Shown here piece after piece: positions 1 through 8,469 of a DNA stretch of 64,000 nt. The DNA is taken from positions 62,001 through 126,000 of the forward strand of contig NZ_KE383869.1 of NCBI RefSeq assembly GCF_000422505.1, read 5' to 3'. The notes under the pieces were generated by a model. That model was not told where the DNA came from. It was given only the letters and a program-made list of their open reading frames with translations, and did no database searches. How positions within the stretch are numbered: the first letter of the stretch is position 1; each line of letters starts with the position of its first letter. The translations under genes and the position numbers were made by a program. This DNA is from Paenibacillus pinihumi DSM 23905 = JCM 16419. GTDB taxonomy: Bacteria; Bacillota; Bacilli; Paenibacillales; Paenibacillaceae.

Positions 1-651
1 GGGTATGATTCGGTTGAGATGCACCGTTACTTGGCGCGGGAGCTTCATTATTATGCTGTGGTGGCAGCGCAGCGGATTATCGGCGGAGTTAGTGTACAGT
101 GGAGTGGCCGGAGACATGCGAGGCTCGACAAGCTCTTCATTGATCCGGATTACCAAGGGAGCGGCATAGGCTCTGAGGTGCTGAGCCTGATTGAAGCGGA
201 GCTTCCGATGGTGGAGCTATGGAAGCTGGAGACGTCCAGCAAACAGGCGGGCAACCACAGGTTTTACGAGAAGGCCGGGTATGTGCGGTTGTATGAGTCG
301 GAGTGGGAGTTTGGGTATGAGAAGCAGAAAGCGGGATTGGCAGACAGGACTGGAGCCAGGGGAAGATTACAACCTGGGGCAGAGCAGCAGAATTTGGGCA
401 GGATGGAGCTTGCGAACTGCGGGATGAATGATGCAGATTTTTATGGGATGCAGATGGAGAGGGGCAGCTATACCAACAGCAACCTGGCGGACAGTTCTTT
501 TACAGATTGCAATCTTAGCGGTTCAAAGTTTAGCAATTTAAATTTGACGCAAACGTTGTTTGCAGATTTGAGACTGGGCGGCAGTGAACTCCGAATCAGC
601 GTTGTTAGCGCTAAAAGAAAATCAAAGCAAAAATATAGTTACGATGACTAG
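1..651 (+). pseudogene. GNAT acetyltransferase with pentapeptide-repeat tail, C-terminus replaced
   Basis: The frame is open from the first base, so the N-terminus lies outside the window. The first ~110 residues fit a GNAT N-acetyltransferase: the acetyl-CoA loop reads DPDYQGSGIGSEVL and is followed by NHRFYEKAGYVR, the usual GNAT C-terminal signature. From about position 390 to 580 the protein changes to pentapeptide repeats of the A(D/N)LXX type (ADFYG, SNLAD, CNLSG, NLNLT). The repeat stops abruptly near position 585, where sequence from another gene (ketopantoate reductase) begins in a different frame; the last ~20 residues are basic and unlike pentapeptide repeats. The gene therefore looks truncated by a deletion or rearrangement. 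Acceptor substrate unknown. Family assignment is sure; loss of function is inference. Confidence 0.7.
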
Positions 652-1261
652 TAATTCAATTGGATTTTCTTCGTGGCTGGATATCGTAGGGGATAGACTT
701 TTACCAGCTTTTCCTGGCTTCGGCGGACAGATTAAAGATAGAGTATTGCATGCTCGATTTCTACCAAAGATTATAGCGGCAACTGTATTTGGAGAAATTA
801 ATGGTGTAGTGACAGAACGCATAGAAAACCTCGCAAAATTATTTAAAACAGCAAAGCTTCCCTACGTTATTAAAAAGGATATGCAATCGTATCTAATCAC
901 ACATTCCGTATCAGACATTGCCATGTTGAGCTTTTTGCATTCTGAGAATAACATAATTGACAAAAAAACAGCCAGAACCAGAAAGACGGCACGCAACATT
1001 ACAGTTACTTTAAAAGCGTATCTAAGGGCAATACAAAAAGCTGGCGTTTCGATTGATCCACCAATGCTTAAAATGGTGCTTAAACTTCCAAACTTATTTT
1101 TGGATCTTTTCTTTATGACATGGCTACGAACTAAAATGGTTAGGGATATGATGTTGCCGGATTATGCGAATAATGCTAACAATGAGATTGTGCAGCTGAG
1201 TAATGATTTAATGAAATTTTTAAGTCAAAATGATATCAAATCGGAAATACATGTTCAGTAA
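584..1261 (+). pseudogene. Ketopantoate reductase (ApbA/PanE) family, N-terminal Rossmann half missing
   Basis: The 225 residues match the central and C-terminal part of ApbA/PanE-type reductases: LLPAFPGFGGQIKD, then FGEINGVVTERIENLAKLF and a helical C-terminal domain with THSVSDIAML. Intact members are about 310-330 residues and begin with a GxGxxG NADP-binding Rossmann fold. Here the homology begins at a point equivalent to about residue 85, so the cofactor site is gone. The missing part coincides with the junction to the pentapeptide-repeat gene upstream. No ribosome binding site precedes the ATG at 584. A relic of a reductase is the best reading; an active truncated product is unlikely. 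Confidence 0.72.
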
Positions 1262-1314
1262 TTTTTTCGTAGCATCCTTGACTAAACGAACGGGAAACGA
1301 TAATTGAACAACAA

Positions 1315-1360
1315 CAGCGGCAGTCTAAGACTTGATAAAAAAAGTCTTAGACTGCCGCTG
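1315..1360. terminator. Bidirectional rho-independent terminator
   Basis: A perfect 17-bp inverted repeat (1315-1331 with 1344-1360) with a 12-nt loop sits between the convergent reductase relic and the oxidoreductase on the minus strand. A T-rich tract follows on the plus side. Confidence 0.85.
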
Positions 1361-1408
1361 CTTTATTTATTGGACCCAGTTCACAGAACATACGATCTTT
1401 TGATTGGA

Positions 1409-1948
1409 TTAGTCCACAAGCGCTTCTGCCGAAGCAGTGATATGTTCCACATACTTGCGGGCATCCAGTTTCAACTGCTCATCCGTAGCTTCCATTGTAC
1501 CGTATACCACGAAAGCAGGCAGGAAGACAGCGCTGGTGTATTTGATCGATACTTCAAACGGCCTCAGGAACTCGCTGATCGTGTATTCATTGCTGCCGCC
1601 TGAACGGTAGCTCTGCTCGCTGGCGCCCGCTGTGGTCGCCAAGATGAACTCCTTGCCCTTCAGATGATTTCCTTCCGATCCAAACGCCCATCCGTATGTC
1701 AATACCTCATCGAACCATTTTTTGAGCAGCGGAGGGGCGCTGTACCAATACAAAGGGAATTGAAGCACGATCCGGTCATACTTGACCAGCAGCTGCTGCT
1801 CCTTCTCTATGTCGATGCTCCAATCCGGGTATTCTTCGTGAAGGTTGTGGACATCAATGTTTTCATGCAGATTCAACTCCTGAATAAGAGCATTGTTGGC
1901 CCGGGAATCCTTTAAGAACGGGTGTGTGACAATTACCAGAGTTTTCAT
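1409..1948 (-). CDS. NAD(P)H oxidoreductase, flavodoxin-fold (YwrO/KefF-like)
   Basis: This 179-residue protein has the flavodoxin-like fold of the NQO1/KefF/YwrO family, FMN- or FAD-dependent enzymes that reduce quinones and nitroaromatics with NAD(P)H. The start MKTLVIVTHPFLKDSRAN supplies the first strand and phosphate loop; FPLYWYSAPPLLKKWFDEV is the family signature near residue 65, followed by GWAFG and the TTAGAS segment near 105-112. The length is usual. The gene is divergent from an HxlR regulator across a 255-bp region with inverted repeats, the standard arrangement for quinone- or electrophile-responsive control (compare YodB or HypR targets in Bacillus). Regulation by the neighbour is inference. 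Confidence 0.85.
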   Translation of the reverse strand: MKTLVIVTHPFLKDSRANNALIQELNLHENIDVHNLHEEYPDWSIDIEKEQQLLVKYDRIVLQFPLYWYSAPPLLKKWFDEVLTYGWAFGSEGNHLKGKEFILATTAGASEQSYRSGGSNEYTISEFLRPFEVSIKYTSAVFLPAFVVYGTMEATDEQLKLDARKYVEHITASAEALVD

Positions 1949-2031
1949 GGAGATCTTCCTCTCTCTTAAATGATGGCATCAGGGCTTTTCACCTGACAGC
2001 CCCATTATTCGTGAGAATCCGGATACTGTAA

Positions 2032-2128
2032 AGTACGCTCTTTTTTCGTACTACGTCGGGTTGAGCGTACTATAGACCACGTCCGGGTTTTCTGAAGGCA
2101 GTACGGAAAACCATACTTAGTACGTTTT
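2032..2128. promoter_or_regulatory. Divergent control region with candidate HxlR operators
   Basis: Between the oxidoreductase and the HxlR gene there are overlapping inverted repeats built on GTAC. AGTACG at 2032-2037 pairs with CGTACT at 2047-2052 across 9 nt, and AGTACGCTC at 2032-2040 pairs with GAGCGTACT at 2063-2071. A further AGTACG lies near 2120. HxlR dimers such as YodB bind TACT-N7-AGTA-type dyads, so these are plausible operators. Confidence 0.5.
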
Positions 2129-2203
2129 TTCAGCGTAGTTGGTTAAAACCGCAACATTTGTTACAATAACGGAGAAACACGTCAGCAAGCGAGGAGCACG
2201 AAT

Positions 2204-2569
2204 ATGTCCGAGGATATAAGCAAGTCTTTCATGACTGAAGGGGTCATGGTTACTCTTCAATTAATTGGAGGAAAATGGAAGCCGCTTATCTTATATATTT
2301 TATTAAATGAAGGCACCAAGCGGTTTGGAGAGCTGAGACGGATGCTTCCGTCGATTACCCAAGGCATGCTGACCAGCCAGCTTCGCGAGCTGGAACGGGA
2401 CGGGCTGATCATCCGGCAGGTGTATCAGGAGATTCCGCCCAAAGTCGAATACTACATCTCTGAACACGGACACACGCTCAGTGCGGTGCTTGGCGATATG
2501 TGTGAATGGGGGTTCTACCACGCGGAGTACACGAAAGGAAAGGAACAAGGCCAACTGCCAAATTCGTGA
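2204..2569 (+). CDS. HxlR/YodB-family winged-helix regulator
   Basis: A 121-residue regulator with the HxlR signature: IGGKWKPLILYILL near residues 21-34, then KRFGELRRMLPSITQGMLTSQLRELERDGLI as the recognition and wing region, and PPKVEYYISEHG. These proteins are dimeric winged-helix sensors of reactive electrophiles, quinones or disulfide stress. The only cysteine is in MCEWGFYH near residue 102; the conserved N-terminal Cys of YodB is absent, so the sensing chemistry may differ. It faces the flavodoxin-fold oxidoreductase, its most likely target. Confidence 0.9.
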   Translation: MSEDISKSFMTEGVMVTLQLIGGKWKPLILYILLNEGTKRFGELRRMLPSITQGMLTSQLRELERDGLIIRQVYQEIPPKVEYYISEHGHTLSAVLGDMCEWGFYHAEYTKGKEQGQLPNS

Positions 2570-2701
2570 TGCATGTCTTTGTATTATTGAATTGTTGCTG
2601 TTCAAGATACCAACTCCGATAAGCCCCGCCAATTTTATCCCTGATTTTTCCTCTTAAGTTAGCCGTACAAATAAACAGACACGTTTAAATCTGATCAACA
2701 T

Positions 2702-2736
2702 AAAAAAGCTGACACCGATTGAATACCGGTGCCAGC
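2702..2736 (-). terminator. Terminator of the carboxynorspermidine operon
   Basis: On the minus strand a 10-bp stem (2727-2736 with 2708-2717, one mismatch) is followed by a run of six T (2702-2707), about 20 bp after the nspC-like stop. Confidence 0.85.
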
Positions 2737-2756
2737 AATGAGAAGCATTTATATGT

Positions 2757-3884
2757 TTACGCCAAGCGCATTTTAAAATCCTGATAGCCAAATTCGCGTA
2801 CCACGCGGCAATCGCCGTCTTTGCCTTGGACCGCAATGGCTGGCAATGGCATGCCGTTGAATGTGTTGGTCTTTACCATGGAGTAAATCGCCATATCCCC
2901 GAAAACGAGACGGTCGCCGCTCTTCAATGGCTGATCGAACGAGTAATCCCCGATCACATCACCCGTCAGGCAGGTTTGGCCTGTGAGACGATACGTAAAC
3001 GGCTTTTCTCCCGATTCGCCAGACCCCAGAAGAGGGGGACGATACGGCATTTCCAATACATCCGGCATATGACAGGTTGCGGAGGTGTCCAGAATTGCAA
3101 TATCAATCCCGTTTTTATGGAAATCCAGTACGGATGTGACCAGGTAGCCAGCGTTGAGTGCAACAGCTTCCCCTGGCTCCAAATAGACCTCCAGGCCGTA
3201 ATTATCCTGCATTCGCTTAATGCAAGCTTCAAGAGTGGCGATATCATAATCGTCTCTTGTAATATGGTGGCCACCACCGAAATTGATCCATTCCATTTGC
3301 GGCAGCCATTCTCCAAACTTCTCTTCGACTGCGTTCAGCGTAGTCTCAAGGTCATCAGAGTTCTGCTGGCAAAGGGTATGAAAGTGCAATCCGGTTACGC
3401 CATCCAGCAGCTCCGGACGGAAATCGTCACGGATGGCTCCGAATCTGGAGCCCGTCGAGCACGGATCGTAGATCTCATGCCCAACCTGGGTCGAGCATTG
3501 CGGGTTAATGCGCAAGCCTACCTTCCTGCCGGCCTGAAGCGCCTTGTCTTTGAACTTCTCCAGCTGCGAGAAGGAGTTGAAAATAATGTGGTCACAGATG
3601 GAGAGGATCTCATCCATCTCTTCCTCACGGTAAGCAGGGGCAAAGACATGTGTTTCTTTGCCCATTTCTTCGTAGCCCAGCCGTGCTTCGAACAAGCCGC
3701 TGGCGGTTGTACCGCTCAAGTATTCGCCAATGAGGGGGTAAAAGGTTGTCATGGAGAATGCTTTTTGTGCGAGAACAATCTTGGCTCCTGTGCGCTGCAT
3801 GACGCCGCTGAGGATCTTCAGATTCTTCTCAATGAGTGCCTCATCGACGACAAAACAAGGTGTCGGTAATTCGTTAAAACGCAT
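2757..3884 (-). CDS. nspC: Carboxynorspermidine/carboxyspermidine decarboxylase
   Basis: A 375-residue PLP-dependent fold-III decarboxylase that makes norspermidine or spermidine from the carboxy-precursor in the aspartate-semialdehyde route to polyamines. LAQKAFS near residue 40 supplies the PLP lysine; INFGGGHHI and LEPGEAVA near 225 and 260 are the phosphate-binding and active-site loops; TSATCHMPDVLEMPYRPP and the GQTCLTGDVIGDY cysteine motif are typical of CANSDC. The upstream gene stops with TAA at 3888-3886 and this ATG starts at 3884, so translation is probably coupled; a longer frame to 3941 would overlap the upstream gene and is unlikely. Together with the upstream synthase this is the alternative polyamine pathway seen in many Bacillota. 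Confidence 0.93.
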   Translation of the reverse strand: MRFNELPTPCFVVDEALIEKNLKILSGVMQRTGAKIVLAQKAFSMTTFYPLIGEYLSGTTASGLFEARLGYEEMGKETHVFAPAYREEEMDEILSICDHIIFNSFSQLEKFKDKALQAGRKVGLRINPQCSTQVGHEIYDPCSTGSRFGAIRDDFRPELLDGVTGLHFHTLCQQNSDDLETTLNAVEEKFGEWLPQMEWINFGGGHHITRDDYDIATLEACIKRMQDNYGLEVYLEPGEAVALNAGYLVTSVLDFHKNGIDIAILDTSATCHMPDVLEMPYRPPLLGSGESGEKPFTYRLTGQTCLTGDVIGDYSFDQPLKSGDRLVFGDMAIYSMVKTNTFNGMPLPAIAVQGKDGDCRVVREFGYQDFKMRLA

Positions 3885-3885
3885 C

Positions 3886-5133
3886 TTATCGAACCAGCAC
3901 CGGTTGTTTTGCAGTAGTTGGCGATTCCTGACCGTCATCAACCAATACAGGATTAAAGTCTTCTACCCACGGAAGTCCCCATTTGTTCAACTCTTCCATG
4001 AATGGATCCGGATCAAACTCCTCAACATTGTATACGCCTGGTTTGTTCCATTTGCCGGTCAGAACCATAGCTGCGCCGATCATGGCAGGAACGCCTGTTG
4101 TATAAGAGATCGCTTGGGAGCCGACTTCTTTAAAGCACTCTTGGTGGTCGCAAACATTGTACACGTAGTACGTTTTATCTACGCCGTCTTTTTTGCCTTG
4201 GAAAATGCAGCCGATGTTTGTTTTACCAACGGTACGAGGTCCCAGGGATGCCGGATCAGGCAATACAGCTTTCAGAAACTGGAGCGGAATGATTTGTTTG
4301 CCTTCAAATTCAATCGGCTCAATCGAAGTCATGCCCACGTTTTCCAGTGCCTTCAGGTGAGTCAGGTAGCTTTGGCCAAAGGTCATGAAGAAGCGGATAC
4401 GCTTCAGCCCCGGCATGTTAACAGCAAGGGATTCCAGCTCTTCATGGTACAGCAGGTACATATCCTTTTCGCCAACTTCAGCAAAGTCGTAAACTCGCTT
4501 GATTTCCATAGGCTTGGTTTCGATCCATTCGCCGTTCTCCCAGTATCTGCCGTTAGCGGATACTTCGCGAATGTTGATCTCAGGGTTGAAGTTGGTTGCG
4601 AACGGATAGCCGTGATCGCCGCCGTTGCAGTCCAGAATATCGATATAATTAATTTCATCAAAGTAATGCTTGAGTGCATAAGCTGAGAAAACGCCAGTTA
4701 CGCCCGGGTCAAATCCGCTGCCCAGAAGAGCTGTAATGCCAGCTTTCTCAAAGCGCTCGCGGTAGTCCCACTGCCATTTGTATTCAAATTTCGCTGTATC
4801 CTCAGGCTCGTAGTTTGCGGTATCCATGTAATGAGTTTTGGTCGCCAGGCAAGCATCCATGATGGTCAAGTCCTGGTATGGCAGCGCCAAGTTCATAACG
4901 ATATCCGGTTTTACCTCTTCGATCAAAGCGATCAGCTCATCCACGTTATTCGCGTCGACTTGTGCAGTCGTAATTTTCGTTTTGCCGCCATCCAGTTTTG
5001 CTTTCAGTTCGTCGCATTTGGATTTCGTACGGCTCGCGATACAAATTTCCTCGAAAACCTCGCTATTTTGAACACATTTGTGGATGGCAACCGATGCCAC
5101 CCCGCCACAACCAATGACTAATGCTTTTCCCAT
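3886..5133 (-). CDS. Carboxynorspermidine synthase (saccharopine dehydrogenase family)
   Basis: A 415-residue member of the saccharopine dehydrogenase family. The N-terminal Rossmann loop reads GKALVIGCGGVASVAIHKC; further features are NLALPYQDLTIMDACL near residue 85 and GSGFDPGVTG near 140. In this context, directly upstream of an NspC-type decarboxylase, the product is the NADPH-dependent synthase that condenses aspartate semialdehyde with putrescine or diaminopropane (CANSDH), not a lysine enzyme. A GGGAG ribosome binding site lies 8-9 nt before the ATG. The leader contains a terminator-like hairpin (separate entry). Which diamine is used cannot be read from sequence. Confidence 0.9.
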   Translation of the reverse strand: MGKALVIGCGGVASVAIHKCVQNSEVFEEICIASRTKSKCDELKAKLDGGKTKITTAQVDANNVDELIALIEEVKPDIVMNLALPYQDLTIMDACLATKTHYMDTANYEPEDTAKFEYKWQWDYRERFEKAGITALLGSGFDPGVTGVFSAYALKHYFDEINYIDILDCNGGDHGYPFATNFNPEINIREVSANGRYWENGEWIETKPMEIKRVYDFAEVGEKDMYLLYHEELESLAVNMPGLKRIRFFMTFGQSYLTHLKALENVGMTSIEPIEFEGKQIIPLQFLKAVLPDPASLGPRTVGKTNIGCIFQGKKDGVDKTYYVYNVCDHQECFKEVGSQAISYTTGVPAMIGAAMVLTGKWNKPGVYNVEEFDPDPFMEELNKWGLPWVEDFNPVLVDDGQESPTTAKQPVLVR

Positions 5134-5202
5134 TTCTCAATCTCCCTTACTCATAGTTTGTCGAAAGCGCAATTTCTCAACAAGCCATTACTAATTTACG
5201 CA

Positions 5203-5287
5203 CAAAAAAAACAAGTGGAACAACGCTTCACTGCGTATCACACTTGTTCTTGTTTAGATATAAATATGGAATATTAAAATGTCCCAA
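5203..5287 (-). promoter_or_regulatory. Promoter and attenuator-like leader of the polyamine operon
   Basis: On the minus strand a candidate promoter reads TTGGGA (5287-5282), 17 bp, TTTATA (5264-5259), giving a start near 5252. Immediately inside the transcript is a two-part hairpin: ACAAGTG (5247-5241) pairs with CACTTGT (5217-5211), with an inner ACGC/GCGT pair, and is followed by a run of about eight T. This is an intrinsic-terminator shape 70 nt before the start codon, so read-through could be regulated. No minus-strand gene lies upstream that would need this terminator. The ligand or trigger is unknown. Confidence 0.45.
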
Positions 5288-5295
5288 TAATGGAC

Positions 5296-5951
5296 ATAGC
5301 TTTTTAAGGAAGCCCACTTAATATTCAAAATATATCGATAACGGATCAGAGTCTATATAGCAAATAATCACTTTTACCACTCTTATTGATCGTTTCACAA
5401 GTCGATGTGCGATGCAATGCACTGGTCGTAAAGAAACCAAACTTATAAAATTTGAGCTCTTAGCTCAATCAATAAGGCAACTAAAGTTGCCAGTCGGCAT
5501 TTGACCCGGCTGTCCGTATGGCCTTTACTTCCTAAGTGGATGTGGTCAAAAATTATCTGCTGGGAAAGATCCGTATATTTTGAATAGCAGCTTTCCAACA
5601 ACGCAATATCATAATAACATAAACTGCCCAGATATCAATAAGAAAATGATAAAAAATAATAACAATATTCGACAGCCCCCATATGCAACCGTTTTCCATG
5701 GCACATTATGAAAAATATGTAATGCATAATGGCTTATTGGACAGTCTTTCCCATATTTTGTTGTTATCCGGGCTTAGAGGCAGCATAAGGAATGACAAGT
5801 TTTCACAAGAAACGACCCTTCATAACTGTGCAGAAAATGTCGGGAGGGTAAAGGCAGCTTCTCTTAAGATTTGCTTAACGGGGAACAAAGCTTGTGCCGA
5901 TTTTCTAATAAACGCATTGCGTATATGCGAAAATTTGTCTCTTTAACCTAA
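5296..5951. other. Intergenic region without a supported gene
   Basis: AT-rich stretch between the polyamine operon and the WYL regulator. It holds small hairpins (TTGAGC/GCTCAA at about 5452-5468 and GGCAAC/GTTGCC at about 5476-5491). An 87-codon plus-strand frame at 5683-5946 has no ribosome binding site and no recognisable motif, and I do not call it. Confidence 0.4.
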
Positions 5952-6005
5952 GTGTGCCATACTCAAATCAGTTTGATTTACATAAGGAAGAGAGGGTGCT
6001 CTTGG

Positions 6006-6977
6006 GTGGCAAAATGGGATAATATGCTGTCCATGCTATGGATGCTGCGATCCGGAAAAAAGCTGACCGCTGCGCAGATTGCGGACAGCCTGGAGACCAG
6101 TGTACGCACCGTGTACCGGTATATTGACGCTTTATGCGCCAGCGGCGTGCCGGTCGTCGCAGAATCGGGACATGACGGTGGCATACGCATTCTGGACAGC
6201 TTCAAGGAGACCCCATTGTTCTTCAGCTCTGTAGAGCTCAAGGCGCTTGTGGACGCATTTAAATTTGCACAAGGCGCTGGGTATCCATATACGGAGGAGC
6301 TGGAAAGCGCGCTGAAGAAGGTGGAGAACGGGCTGCAAGAAGAGCAGCGTCGCGATTTGTCCCGTCAGGCGAGCGGCCTGGATGTCATCTCTCCAGCGCG
6401 TCCGCCTTCCGTCGTTCCGCTCTTGCGGGAGCTGGAGCAGGCGGCCAAGGACGGGCGTACCGTCCGCATCGTCTATCACAAAGCGAATGCGGAGCAGGAG
6501 AGCGAGCGTGAAATCGATCCATACGGGCTGGCCTACGACCGGAATGAATGGTACGTTGTCGCGTTCTGCCATCGGGCGCAGGCGGTGCGGACGTTCCGCG
6601 TGGATCGCATCCTGAGGCTGGAGCTGACCGAAGCGCAGTTCGAACAGCCGGAACAGTTCTCCGCATCCGCATACTTCCGCGACCAGTCCGAGCAGGGACG
6701 GGAGGCAGAGGGGCCGCTGACCGACATCCGCATTGAGGGAGAGCCCGGTACGTTGAACGAGGTTTGCGGCCACTGGCATCTGCGGCATTATGTTGCGGAA
6801 CGAACGGACCGGGAGGTGCGGCTGCTGCTTGACGTACCGACGATGAACAAGTATCTCCCGACATATCTGCTGACGTTCGGCACGGCTATCCGGGTTCTGG
6901 AGCCGCTGGAGCTGAAACGCCAGATCCAGGAAGCTGCATCCGGCATTGCCGGACATTACGAGAATGATCCGGATTAA
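6006..6977 (+). CDS. WYL-domain transcriptional regulator (YafY/DeoR-like)
   Basis: About 323 residues. An N-terminal HTH (LTAAQIADSLETSVRTVYRYIDAL) is followed by an IDPYGLAYDRNEWYVVAFC segment, the WYL domain that binds nucleic acid or small ligands, and a WCX C-terminal extension. I choose the GTG at 6006: GAGGG at 5992-5996 is correctly spaced, and the frame before it to 5952 has no family resemblance. Standalone WYL regulators of this kind usually control a neighbouring gene; the DinB gene 95 bp downstream on the same strand is a possible partner. Confidence 0.88.
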   Translation: MAKWDNMLSMLWMLRSGKKLTAAQIADSLETSVRTVYRYIDALCASGVPVVAESGHDGGIRILDSFKETPLFFSSVELKALVDAFKFAQGAGYPYTEELESALKKVENGLQEEQRRDLSRQASGLDVISPARPPSVVPLLRELEQAAKDGRTVRIVYHKANAEQESEREIDPYGLAYDRNEWYVVAFCHRAQAVRTFRVDRILRLELTEAQFEQPEQFSASAYFRDQSEQGREAEGPLTDIRIEGEPGTLNEVCGHWHLRHYVAERTDREVRLLLDVPTMNKYLPTYLLTFGTAIRVLEPLELKRQIQEAASGIAGHYENDPD

Positions 6978-7071
6978 ACTTCACTGACAGCCGTTGTCAG
7001 TGGACCCGTTGTACGATATAGGCAAGGCTGAAGCAGCCAGATGAACGTATAAAGGGAAGGGGAATTTATCT

Positions 7072-7590
7072 ATGCTTAACCACGCACAGCAATTATATGA
7101 TTATCATGTCTGGGCAAACAATCGGCTGTTTGGCCACTTGAAGGAGCTTCCGAAGGAGGCATTCCATGCGGAGTTGACGAGCGTGTTCCCGTCCGTCGCG
7201 CAGACGTTTGGGCATATTTATTTGTTTGATCAGCTCTATATGCTGGTGCTGGCACAAGTTCCGAATGAGGAGATTTTCCCGAAAATTCCGGTCTGGACGG
7301 GGGAAGCGCAGGGCAAAAGCATCGATGAGATGCAGCAGTTGTTTGATGGTGTCGCCGGGCAGTTCCGCGACCTTCTGCAGCTTACGCCTGACCCGGACAA
7401 GGCGATGACGATCACACATCCGAAGTACGGCAGTCTGGAAACGCAATTTTCCGACATCCTGCGGCATGTGGTCAATCATGGGACGTACCACCGGGGCAAT
7501 GTGACTGCGATGCTGAGACAGCAGGGGTATGCCGGGGTGCCGACCGATTATATGTTTTATCTGTTGGAGCGGCAGGAAGGCAAGAGATAA
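7072..7590 (+). CDS. DinB/YfiT-type four-helix metal-binding protein
   Basis: A 172-residue DinB-superfamily protein: a four-helix bundle with a His-metal site made of the first HIY (TFGHIYLFDQLY, about residue 46) and the HVVNHGTYHRGN motif (about residues 132-143). Family members act as thiol S-transferases (bacillithiol in Bacillota) or are uncharacterised damage-inducible proteins. A GGAAGGGGAA ribosome binding site precedes the ATG. Likely cytosolic detoxification enzyme; substrate not predictable. Confidence 0.88.
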   Translation: MLNHAQQLYDYHVWANNRLFGHLKELPKEAFHAELTSVFPSVAQTFGHIYLFDQLYMLVLAQVPNEEIFPKIPVWTGEAQGKSIDEMQQLFDGVAGQFRDLLQLTPDPDKAMTITHPKYGSLETQFSDILRHVVNHGTYHRGNVTAMLRQQGYAGVPTDYMFYLLERQEGKR

Positions 7591-7788
7591 AGGAACAAAT
7601 TGGGCAGCGGCGATGCTCAATACTTTGTCAGGAGCCTCATTGTGTCAGTAATAAGGTCAGGGTTCGATCCCCTCAGCTCTTAATAATCTGAGGTTCGCAA
7701 TTGATAAGAATTTCGATTTCTCTGATCATGTATAATTTAATCATGGCAGTCCGATGTCAAACTATTAAAGAAGGAAGGGAATGGAGAC

Positions 7789-8181
7789 ATGATTGTTAGA
7801 GCGGCTCAGTTTACAATTCTAGTGAAAGATCAGCAGGAAGCCAAACAATTTTATACGGAAAGACTCGGTTTTGTGGTTTGCTCGGATATGGAATTTGGTC
7901 CGGGATCCCGATATGTGGCGGTCGCTCCGAGAGAGGGGAATGAGACCGTATTCGAACTGGTAAAGGCGGACACACCCGATCAGATAGCTTTGATAGGTAA
8001 ACAGAGCGCTGATCAAGTCCTGATCATGTTTGAAACAGACGATATTGAAAGAGACTACAAAGAAATGAAAGAACGCGGTGTCGCATTTCACGGAAAACCG
8101 GCAACTGTTCCAGGAGGCAGAGGAGTCGGTTTTGAAGATTTGTACGGTAATCAATTTGACTTGTTTCAACCGGAGGAATAA
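7789..8181 (+). CDS. VOC-family (glyoxalase/bleomycin-resistance-like) protein, copy 1
   Basis: A 130-residue single-module vicinal-oxygen-chelate protein: AAQFTILVKDQQEAKQFY opens the first beta-alpha-beta-beta-beta unit and GVGFEDLYGNQFDLFQ closes the second. Members are glyoxalases, dioxygenases or drug-binding proteins; this length fits the small dimeric type. GGAAGGGAATGG gives the ribosome binding site. A near-identical paralogue is at 32765-33157. Function beyond the fold is unknown. Confidence 0.88.
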   Translation: MIVRAAQFTILVKDQQEAKQFYTERLGFVVCSDMEFGPGSRYVAVAPREGNETVFELVKADTPDQIALIGKQSADQVLIMFETDDIERDYKEMKERGVAFHGKPATVPGGRGVGFEDLYGNQFDLFQPEE

Positions 8182-8224
8182 ATACAATTTTATTGAAGTT
8201 TAACTGACAAGTTGACACGAGGAA

Positions 8225-8253
8225 AAGCTCAAACTTACATAGTTTGGGCTTTT
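8225..8253 (+). terminator. Terminator after VOC gene, copy 1
   Basis: An 11-bp stem (8225-8235 with 8241-8251, one G-T pair), a 5-nt loop and a short T tract. Confidence 0.8.
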
Positions 8254-8469
8254 GTGTTGCGAAATTCGTTTAGGGAGATTATTGTGATAAACTGAAGCGT
8301 ATTGTAAGTATTTCCAGAAAATCTCGCAGCAGGCTTGGAGAGTCACTCTGCCGGGCATGGACTCTTGAAGTGCCTCGAAAAAGGGGCCTTGGCATTAGGT
8401 CGCGAATATGATATTTATCTGATTTTGAACTTGATTCGGTAAGATAAATTAGAGAAAGAAGGGTTCAGC

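Larger units (their letters stand above)
7611..8255. repeat. Segmental duplication, copy 1 (VOC gene with flanks)
   Basis: About 640 bp match 32579-33234 in the same orientation. They cover the upstream leader, the VOC-family gene and the downstream terminator. The proteins differ at only about 7 of 130 residues, and the leader is similar except for small indels. The leader has a segment GGTCAGGGTTCGATCC resembling the T-arm of a tRNA, preceded by a CCTCATT/AATAAGG hairpin with one mismatch. See copy 2 for the better-preserved version. Confidence 0.85.

Noticed and set aside
2826-3869. Long plus-strand frame opposite the carboxynorspermidine decarboxylase
   Set aside because: Its antisense is a clear conserved enzyme; the plus-strand product has no recognisable features.
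5401-5560. Riboswitch in the long intergenic region
   Set aside because: Two small hairpins are present but no match to a class I know (c-di-GMP, SAM, purine, T-box).
5683-5946. 87-codon plus-strand frame
   Set aside because: No ribosome binding site, no motif, and composition like the surrounding non-coding DNA.
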